Positions 1-4,453 of a DNA stretch of 5,538 nucleotides are shown here, piece after piece. The notes under the pieces are model-generated. The model was not told where the DNA came from. It saw only the letters and a program-made list of their open reading frames with translations, and made no database searches. The stretch is from Acidaminococcus fermentans. Its GTDB lineage: Bacteria; Bacillota_C; Negativicutes; Acidaminococcales; Acidaminococcaceae. Made by a program: the position numbers and the translations under genes. The stretch covers positions 1-5,538 of the forward strand of contig SFHH01000137.1 of assembly GCA_004555735.1 (NCBI GenBank), in the 5' to 3' direction. The first letter of the stretch is position 1; every line of letters starts with the position of its first letter.

Positions 1-1
1 C

Positions 2-34
2 TTTGCCCTTCTGCTGCCTCTCCAGGCCTGGGCC
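2..34 (+). other. C-terminal part of a Sec signal peptide of the nucleotidase
   Basis: The first eleven codons read FALLLPLQAWA, a hydrophobic core followed by an A-W-A motif that fits signal peptidase I cleavage after the alanine at 32-34. The mature protein would begin QVVILHTNDIH, directly before the first strand of the metallophosphatase fold, as expected for a secreted enzyme of this family. The n-region and start codon are outside the window. Confidence 0.75.
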
Positions 35-1552
35 CAGGTGGTGATACTCCACACCAACGACATCCATTGCGGGGTGGACAGGAACCTGACCCTGGCCCGG
101 GTGGCGGCTTATAAAAAGAAACAGAAAGCCCTGAATCCCCAGACCCTGCTCCTGGACGCCGGAGATGCCATCCAGGGGGAACCCCTGGGGAAACTCACCG
201 ACGGACGGGCCATGGTCCGGATCCTGAATGGGGCGGGCTATGATTTTGCCATTCCCGGCAACCATGAATTCGATTACGGCATGGACAAATTCCTGTCCCT
301 GGCCAAAAAACTGGACTGCGGGTACACCAGCTGCAACTTCGTCCGGCTGGATACCGGGAAACCCGTCCTGGCCCCCTACCGGATCTTTCCCTTCAAAGAA
401 CGGAAGGTGGCGCTTATCGGGGTCACCACCCCCGGTACCCTGGTGTCGTCCACGCCCCGGTTCTTCCAGGACGAAAAAGGCCATTTTATCTATGGATTCT
501 GTGAGGACAAAGCAGGGGTGAAGCTTTACAGACAGGTCCAGGATACGGTGGAGGAAGCACGGGAACAAGGGGCGGATACGGTGATCCTGGTGGCGCATCT
601 GGGCAGTGACGGTTCCATCCCCGTATGGAGCAGCCGGGCACTCCTGGCCCATGTAACCGGCGTGGACGGGCTCATCGACGGCCATTCTCACGAACAGTAC
701 GAAGTGTTCTATCCGGACCGGAACGGGAAAATGATCCCGGTGGCCCAGACCGGCACCAAACTCCAAAGCCTGGGGCGTATGGTCATCGAAGATGACGGTA
801 CCATCCGGGGCGAACTGGTCCGGGAACTGATGGAGCCGGATCCCCAGGTGGAGAAACTGGTCCGGAAAGAAATGGCCAAAGTGGACCGGGCCCTGTCCCA
901 GAAGGTGGGAGAATCCTCTGTGGAACTGGTGGATTCCCTGGAGGGCCAGCGGGCCGTGCGCCAGAAGGAAACCAATCTGGGGGATTTTGCCGCAGATGCT
1001 TTCCGGACCTGTTTCAAGGCGGATGCGGCCCTGATCAACGGGGGCTCCTTCCGGTCCGGTCTGCCTCGGGGCGCCTGGACCCGGAAGACCCTTCTGACCC
1101 TGTTCCCCTTTGGGAACCAGGCAGTGCTCCGCAGCGTTTCCGGCCAGCAGCTGCTGGATGCCCTGGAACTGAGCGTATCCCACGCACCGGAAGAAAATGG
1201 CGGGTTCCTTCAGGTATCCGGTCTGACCTTTGTCTACGATCCGGCCATCCCCTCACCGGTGAAACTGGATGACCAGGGAAATTTCGCCCGGGTGGAAGGG
1301 GAACGGAGGGTCCGCCAGGTGATGATCGGCGGCAAACTCCTGGATCCGGCGGAAGACTATCTGGTGGCCGGGACCAGCTACATCCTCAGTGACGGGGGCA
1401 ACGGCTATACCATGTTCCGGGACACCGCCCTGGTAGCGGAACCGGGCCTGTCCGACGTGGACATCCTGGCTGATTACGTCCAGAAACAGGGCGTCAGCGA
1501 GGCATACAGGAAGCCGGAAGGGCAGGGGAGGATTCGGATAGACAGGAAATAA
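2..1552 (+). CDS. Secreted bifunctional metallophosphatase/5'-nucleotidase, UshA family (5' end outside window)
   Basis: The protein should hydrolyse nucleotides or related phosphate esters outside the cytoplasmic membrane, releasing nucleosides and phosphate. The reading frame is open from base 2, so the true start lies upstream. The first residues (FALLLPLQAWAQ) are the end of a signal peptide, and a GTG start at 38 would remove this, so it is not the real start. The N-terminal calcineurin-like metallophosphatase domain shows all expected metal ligands: HTNDIH (50-67), DAGD (155-166), GNHE (257-268), AHLG with its His at 596-598, and GHSH (680-691). The C-terminal 5'-nucleotidase domain has NLGDFAADAF, NGGSFR (1037-1054), FPFGNQ (1103-1120) and DGGNGY (from 1391), which usually contribute to the substrate pocket. 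The chain ends in RIRIDRK with no LPXTG motif or C-terminal membrane helix, so it is probably periplasmic or released. Exact substrate (UDP-sugar, AMP, 2',3'-cyclic nucleotide) cannot be told from sequence. Two terminators follow. Confidence 0.93.
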   Translation, partial: FALLLPLQAWAQVVILHTNDIHCGVDRNLTLARVAAYKKKQKALNPQTLLLDAGDAIQGEPLGKLTDGRAMVRILNGAGYDFAIPGNHEFDYGMDKFLSLAKKLDCGYTSCNFVRLDTGKPVLAPYRIFPFKERKVALIGVTTPGTLVSSTPRFFQDEKGHFIYGFCEDKAGVKLYRQVQDTVEEAREQGADTVILVAHLGSDGSIPVWSSRALLAHVTGVDGLIDGHSHEQYEVFYPDRNGKMIPVAQTGTKLQSLGRMVIEDDGTIRGELVRELMEPDPQVEKLVRKEMAKVDRALSQKVGESSVELVDSLEGQRAVRQKETNLGDFAADAFRTCFKADAALINGGSFRSGLPRGAWTRKTLLTLFPFGNQAVLRSVSGQQLLDALELSVSHAPEENGGFLQVSGLTFVYDPAIPSPVKLDDQGNFARVEGERRVRQVMIGGKLLDPAEDYLVAGTSYILSDGGNGYTMFRDTALVAEPGLSDVDILADYVQKQGVSEAYRKPEGQGRIRIDRK

Positions 1553-1588
1553 GGCGCTGTGAAAAAATCATCCCCAGCGCCTTTATTT
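1551..1588 (+). terminator. Rho-independent terminator of the nucleotidase gene
   Basis: The stem GGCGCTG (1553-1559) pairs with CAGCGCC (1575-1581) across a 15-nt loop, followed by TTTATTT (1582-1588). The stop codon's last two A residues extend the stem to nine pairs. The A-rich sequence before the stem means it could act weakly on the minus strand too. Its overlap with the stop codon ties it to the upstream gene. Confidence 0.8.
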
Positions 1589-1614
1589 CGCTAGCGTCAG
1601 CTGGCTTCCATCGG

Positions 1615-1642
1615 CTAGTGACTAGAGACTAGTGACTAGTGA
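1615..1642. repeat. Four tandem copies of a 7-bp repeat, consensus CTAGTGA
   Basis: Units begin at 1615, 1622, 1629 and 1636. Units one, three and four are CTAGTGA; the second is CTAGAGA. The tract lies exactly between the two terminators. The unit resembles the AGAGTGA heptamers found after the lipoprotein gene at 2811. No coding function is possible here; the role is unknown, and copy number may vary by slippage. Confidence 0.85.
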
Positions 1643-1643
1643 C

Positions 1644-1680
1644 GGGGTGTGAAAAAGTATTTTTTCACACCCCCTTTTTT
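1644..1680 (+). terminator. Second strong Rho-independent terminator
   Basis: A perfect 13-bp stem, GGGGTGTGAAAAA (1644-1656) with TTTTTCACACCCC (1661-1673), closes a 4-nt loop and is followed by one C and TTTTTT (1675-1680). It is the stronger of two terminators in tandem after the nucleotidase gene. No T tract exists on the other side of the stem, so it should act only on plus-strand transcripts. Its T tract lies just before the lipoprotein promoter region. Confidence 0.9.
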
Positions 1681-1688
1681 ACCAAAAC

Positions 1689-1704
1689 CTGTACTTTAGT
1701 ACAG
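1689..1704. promoter_or_regulatory. Palindromic operator candidate CTGTACTTTAGTACAG
   Basis: Two perfect 7-bp half-sites, CTGTACT and AGTACAG, are separated by TT. The half-site core CTGTAC occurs again at 1724-1729, overlapping the likely -10 box. Such an arrangement fits binding of a dimeric repressor or activator controlling the lipoprotein gene, but I do not recognise the regulator. With no T-tract following, the palindrome is too short and AT-rich to be another terminator. Confidence 0.5.
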
Positions 1705-1726
1705 TGCGTTTCTTCTGAAAATTCTG

Positions 1727-1732
1727 TACAAT
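1727..1732 (+). promoter_or_regulatory. Probable -10 box (TACAAT) of the lipoprotein gene
   Basis: TACAAT matches the sigma-70/sigma-A consensus TATAAT at five of six positions and lies 43 nt before the start codon. No good -35 hexamer exists 16-18 nt upstream (TGCGTT or GTGCGT), which suggests a weak or activator-dependent promoter. An alternative pair is TTTACC (1678-1683) with TACAGT (1700-1705), 16 nt apart and overlapping the palindrome. The exact promoter is uncertain, though a promoter somewhere in 1675-1740 is likely because strong terminators lie just upstream. Confidence 0.4.
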
Positions 1733-1765
1733 AAAAGCAGAAAGAGAACGAACGGATATCTGGAG

Positions 1766-1772
1766 AAAGGAG
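1766..1772 (+). promoter_or_regulatory. Ribosome binding site AAAGGAG of the lipoprotein gene
   Basis: AAAGGAG lies 3 nt before the ATG at 1776 and 6 nt before the adjacent ATG at 1779. The second spacing is closer to the usual optimum, so initiation at 1779 (a protein one residue shorter) is quite possible. Confidence 0.75.
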
Positions 1773-1775
1773 CAC

Positions 1776-2807
1776 ATGATGAGAAAGACATGGAAACAAA
1801 TTCTGTTGGGAGCATTGACACTGTGTGTCCTGGCATCCGGCTGCGGTGGGGGAAACGGGGGCGGGGGAACCCCTGAAGACCCCAACGCCGACCTGCCGGT
1901 GCGGAAGAAAATCAGCACCCCGGTGGCATCCAGTTTTAAAGTAGACGGCCGGACGGTGAACATCTATGAATATACCGGGCTGACCTTCAAGGATCAGATC
2001 CTGTGGACGGACACCCTGGCGGTGGACGGGGACCGGATTTACTTCTTCGGCTTCGACAACAAGGACGAAACATACCGGACCAAACTCCGGTCTGTCAGTT
2101 TCAAGGATGAGACGCTCAGTGACCTGAAGGTGCTGGATGAACGGGCCTACTGGCGGGACAAACTGGTGGTATCCAACGGAACTGTCTATGACTGGCACAA
2201 ACAAGGGGACTATAAAAGTCGTGAAAAGAAAAATGAAGCTTCCTATTGGCATTATTACGACGGAAAGACCATGGTGCCCACCGATTTCACCGGCACGACT
2301 CTGATTCCCATCGATCAGGGGAAGGATGTGGTCTTTACCCAAAAAAGGGACTACTGGACCGGGATCCTGGACAAAGGGACCCTTACCAAGGGGAAGGAAC
2401 TCCTTACCGTAGAGGCGATAAGGAAGGCTGGGCTGAACATCAAGAAACAATGGGCGGACAAGGACGGATTATACCTGATGGGGTATATGAAAAACGACAA
2501 GGGTGAAAATCAAAATGTGGTCCGGCAGTACAGTCTGCAGGACGGACAGCTGATCCAGTCCTTTGAGGGACCTCTTACCAAAGAAGGCCGTGGGTACGTG
2601 GTCACAGAGCACCGGGTGGTGCTGGGACAAGAAGGCGGCATCTACTGGATTTTCCGCAAGAAGGATGGAAAGCTGTTGGGGAAATTCAAGACAGAACCCA
2701 AACTGACCATGGAAATCCTCACCCCCATGAAAAACGATTCCATCCTGATCTACCGCCGGATCAGCCGGGAGAAAGGCGAAGCCAAACTGTACCGGATGGA
2801 TCTGTAA
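1776..2807 (+). CDS. Putative lipoprotein of unknown function, possibly beta-propeller-like
   Basis: I do not recognise the family. The 343-residue product starts with a lipoprotein signal peptide: basic MMRKTWK, a hydrophobic core, then LASGC with the likely lipidated cysteine at residue 23. Alanine at -3 of the lipobox is less common than leucine but acceptable. A glycine-rich stretch (GGGNGGGG) follows directly and probably acts as a flexible tether, so the body sits on the outer side of the cytoplasmic membrane or on the outer membrane of a diderm. The body contains repeated strand-rich segments such as DGDRIYFFGF, DGLYLMGY, GGIYWIFRKKDGKLLGKF and GEAKLYRMDL, in which an 'instrument read-out' strand pattern recurs. 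This suggests a beta-propeller or similar all-beta fold, which is inference only. It has its own promoter region and is separated from the nucleotidase gene by two terminators. No catalytic motif was seen. Confidence 0.85.
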   Translation: MMRKTWKQILLGALTLCVLASGCGGGNGGGGTPEDPNADLPVRKKISTPVASSFKVDGRTVNIYEYTGLTFKDQILWTDTLAVDGDRIYFFGFDNKDETYRTKLRSVSFKDETLSDLKVLDERAYWRDKLVVSNGTVYDWHKQGDYKSREKKNEASYWHYYDGKTMVPTDFTGTTLIPIDQGKDVVFTQKRDYWTGILDKGTLTKGKELLTVEAIRKAGLNIKKQWADKDGLYLMGYMKNDKGENQNVVRQYSLQDGQLIQSFEGPLTKEGRGYVVTEHRVVLGQEGGIYWIFRKKDGKLLGKFKTEPKLTMEILTPMKNDSILIYRRISREKGEAKLYRMDL

Positions 2808-2810
2808 AGA

Positions 2811-2831
2811 AGAGTGAAGAGTGCAGAGGGG
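2811..2831. repeat. Short degenerate heptamer tract, AGAGTGA-like
   Basis: Three units in register: AGAGTGA (2811), AGAGTGC (2818) and the decayed AGAGGGG (2825). It begins 3 nt after the lipoprotein stop codon. The period and the AG-GTGA core are like the CTAGTGA tract at 1615-1642, which suggests that both spacers carry members of one genome-wide family of intergenic heptamers. Confidence 0.5.
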
Positions 2832-2894
2832 GGGCGGCAGCCTGACAAGAAGTCAGACTCGGCCCAGGGGCCTTGAGATGTCAGACGTCAGCTT

Positions 2895-2921
2895 TGTCCG
2901 GCATAGCAGAAGGTCCGGACA
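2895..2921. repeat. Inverted repeat TGTCCGG / CCGGACA
   Basis: A perfect 7-bp inverted repeat (2895-2901 with 2915-2921) surrounds a 13-nt loop. It has no T tract, so it is not a standard terminator. It could be an RNA hairpin in the leader of the SPFH transcript, an mRNA processing site, or part of a decayed dispersed repeat. Confidence 0.4.
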
Positions 2922-2980
2922 GCGAAGCATGTGTTCCCCCCAGGCAATCAGCAAGACGGCAAGATATGACCTGGAAGAAA

Positions 2981-2986
2981 GGAAGG
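2981..2986 (+). promoter_or_regulatory. Ribosome binding site GGAAGG that fixes the SPFH gene start
   Basis: The purine-rich GAAAGGAAGG ends 6 nt before the ATG at 2993. The frame is open further upstream to a TTG at 2873, but that codon has no comparable site before it and the added sequence is unlike protein of this family. The ATG at 2993 is therefore the start. Confidence 0.75.
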
Positions 2987-2992
2987 TATACT

Positions 2993-4435
2993 ATGGGACT
3001 GATCAAAGCAGGGATGGGCGCTGTAGGCGGCGTGCTGGCCGATCAATGGAAAGAGTTTTTCTACTGCCAGATGGCACCGGACATCCTGATGATGAAAGGC
3101 CAGAAACGGACCGGGAGCCGGAGCTCCAACCAGGGCGACGACAACATCATCAGCAACGGATCCCGGATCGCTGTGAACAACGGCCAGTGCATGATGATCG
3201 TGGAAAACGGCAAGGTGGTGGATCTGTGTGCAGAACCGGGGGAATACACCTACGACAAAAGCACTGAACCTTCCATCTTCACCGGGGATCTGAAAGACAA
3301 TGTGAAGGACATCTTCAAACAGCTGGGGAAACGGTTCACCTTCGGCGGGGATACCGGTAAGGATCAGCGGGTATACTATTTCAATACCAAGGAACTGATC
3401 GGGAACAAATACGGGACCCCCAGCGAAATCCCCTTCAAGGTGAAGGATGATACCACTGGCCAGGTGCTGACCATCCGGCTCCGGTGCTTCGGAGAATACA
3501 GCTACCGGATCACGGACCCCATCCTGTTCTATACCCACGTGGCCGGGAACGATTTCGACGAATACCGCAGGGAAACCCTGGACAGCCAGATGAAAAGCGA
3601 ACTGCTCATGGCCCTGGCACCGGCTTTTGCCCAGCTCAGCGCTCAGCGGATCGACTACACGGAAATCATGGCCCATACCTTTGAACTGGCGGAAGCCCTC
3701 AACGATGTCCTGAGCAAAAAATGGCGGGATCTCCGGGGCATTGAAATCGTTTCCTTCGGGATCAGCAATATCAAAGCCAATGAAGCGGATGAAGAAAAGA
3801 TCCAGAAGGTCCAGATGGGCATGACCATGGGCAGCGATCCCCGGATAGCCATGGGGGCCGTAGTGGATTCCAGCACCGATTCCATGAGGATAGCGGCAGG
3901 AAACCAGAACGCCGGAGCCGCCTTCGGGTTCATGGGCATGAATATGGCAGGGAATGCCGGGGCGAACATGTTCCAGGCCCTGGCAGGCCAGGCGGCGGCC
4001 CAGCAGCCGGCCCCACCGCCGGCAGAAGCACCACGTCAGCCCAATGGGTTTGCCCCAGGAGCGGCGGCTCCCAATGGCTGGGACTGCAGCTGCGGCCAGA
4101 AGGGCAATACCGGGAAGTTCTGCATGGCCTGCGGCGCCAAAAAGCCGGAACCGGCAGGGACCTGGGACTGCGCCTGCGGCCACAAAGGGAATACCGGGAA
4201 GTTCTGTATGGAATGTGGCGCTCCTAAGCCGAAAGCCCAGCCCCAGGGATGGACCTGTCCCGGCTGTGGCACGGTAAACCAGGGGAAATTCTGCATGAAC
4301 TGCGGAGCCAAAAAACCGGAGGATGCGCCTTTGTACCGCTGTGACAAATGCGGCTGGCAGCCCCCCGATCCCCATCATCCCCCCAAATTCTGCCCTCAGT
4401 GCGGAGATCCCTTTGACGACAACGACAAGAGCTGA
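2993..4435 (+). CDS. SPFH-domain protein (YdjI / 'virion core protein'-like) with four C-terminal zinc ribbons
   Basis: The 480-residue product begins MGLIKAGMGAVGGVLADQWKEFFYC, the glycine/alanine-rich N-terminus typical of bacterial YdjI-type SPFH (stomatin/prohibitin/flotillin-like) proteins. Residues about 30-275 form the SPFH region, including IAVNNGQCMMIVENGKVVD, FNTKELIGNKYGTP, RCFGEYSYRITDP and a charged helical segment ending NEADEEKIQKVQMG. A Gly/Ala/Met-rich stretch (about 280-345) and a proline-rich linker follow. The tail carries four zinc ribbons with cysteines C365/C367/C377/C380, C393/C395/C405/C408, C422/C425/C434/C437 and C450/C453/C467/C470. The first two use a C-x-C first knuckle, the others C-x-x-C. 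There is no classical signal peptide; it is probably a cytoplasmic protein attached to the inner face of the membrane, forming oligomers. In B. subtilis YdjI helps link a PspA paralogue to the membrane, and a similar scaffold role is inferred here. The YdjG-like gene follows after 18 nt. Four ribbons seem more than usual for this family. Confidence 0.9.
   Translation: MGLIKAGMGAVGGVLADQWKEFFYCQMAPDILMMKGQKRTGSRSSNQGDDNIISNGSRIAVNNGQCMMIVENGKVVDLCAEPGEYTYDKSTEPSIFTGDLKDNVKDIFKQLGKRFTFGGDTGKDQRVYYFNTKELIGNKYGTPSEIPFKVKDDTTGQVLTIRLRCFGEYSYRITDPILFYTHVAGNDFDEYRRETLDSQMKSELLMALAPAFAQLSAQRIDYTEIMAHTFELAEALNDVLSKKWRDLRGIEIVSFGISNIKANEADEEKIQKVQMGMTMGSDPRIAMGAVVDSSTDSMRIAAGNQNAGAAFGFMGMNMAGNAGANMFQALAGQAAAQQPAPPPAEAPRQPNGFAPGAAAPNGWDCSCGQKGNTGKFCMACGAKKPEPAGTWDCACGHKGNTGKFCMECGAPKPKAQPQGWTCPGCGTVNQGKFCMNCGAKKPEDAPLYRCDKCGWQPPDPHHPPKFCPQCGDPFDDNDKS
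4079..4333 (+). repeat. Three tandem coding repeats (about 84-87 bp) encoding zinc ribbons
   Basis: Units start at the tryptophan codons at 4079, 4163 and 4250. Units one and two match at 56 of the first 69 bases and share the identical 17-mer AATACCGGGAAGTTCTG (4106 and 4190), so they look like a fairly recent duplication. The third unit keeps W-x-C, N-x-GKFCMNCGAKKPE but has a C-P-G-C knuckle. A fourth, more divergent ribbon (4334 to about 4414) lacks the GKFCM signature and has PPKFCPQCG instead. Confidence 0.85.
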
Positions 4436-4438
4436 AAC

Positions 4439-4447
4439 AGGAGGTGA
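4439..4447 (+). promoter_or_regulatory. Perfect Shine-Dalgarno sequence AGGAGGTGA
   Basis: This nine-base match to the 16S rRNA 3' end starts 4 nt after the SPFH stop codon and ends 6 nt before the ATG at 4454. It shows that the downstream gene is strongly translated in its own right. An in-frame GTG at 4448 is too close to be the start. Confidence 0.85.
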
Positions 4448-4453
4448 GTGAAA

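Larger units (their letters stand above)
2808..2992. other. 185-nt intergenic spacer with repeats and small dyads; no clear promoter or terminator
   Basis: The spacer holds AGAGTGA-type heptamers (2811-2831), a run of seven G (2828-2834), a small dyad CTGAC/GTCAG (2842-2856), two copies of GTCAGAC (2852 and 2880), a hairpin at 2895-2921 and a run of six C (2936-2941). None is followed by a T tract, so I see no intrinsic terminator after the lipoprotein gene. I also see no convincing -35/-10 pair. The SPFH pair may therefore be read partly by transcription from the lipoprotein gene, or use a promoter I cannot recognise. The 8-mer CGTCAGCT (2886-2893) also occurs in the first spacer at 1595-1602. 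Confidence 0.6.

Noticed and set aside
38..40. GTG at 38 as the start of the nucleotidase
   Set aside because: The frame continues upstream through a clear signal peptide end, and no ribosome binding site precedes 38.
1665..2450. Minus-strand open frame of 261 codons over the lipoprotein gene
   Set aside because: It is also codon-aligned with the sense gene and runs through the terminator and promoter spacer; composition and context mark it as a shadow.
2873..2992. TTG start 40 codons upstream for the SPFH gene
   Set aside because: There is no ribosome binding site before it, while ATG at 2993 has GGAAGG at a 6-nt spacing and gives the family's usual N-terminus.
2987..2992. TATACT as a -10 box directly before the SPFH start codon
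   Set aside because: Transcription would begin inside the coding sequence, and no -35 hexamer lies at the right distance.
2821..3267. Plus-strand open frame of 148 codons overlapping the SPFH gene start
   Set aside because: It is in another frame from the SPFH gene, its product is rich in Arg and Gly with low complexity, and the family motifs all lie in the 2993 frame.
4079..4333. Tandem repeats as a CRISPR array or non-coding satellite
   Set aside because: The period is a multiple of three and units keep the cysteine pattern, so these are protein repeats within one gene.
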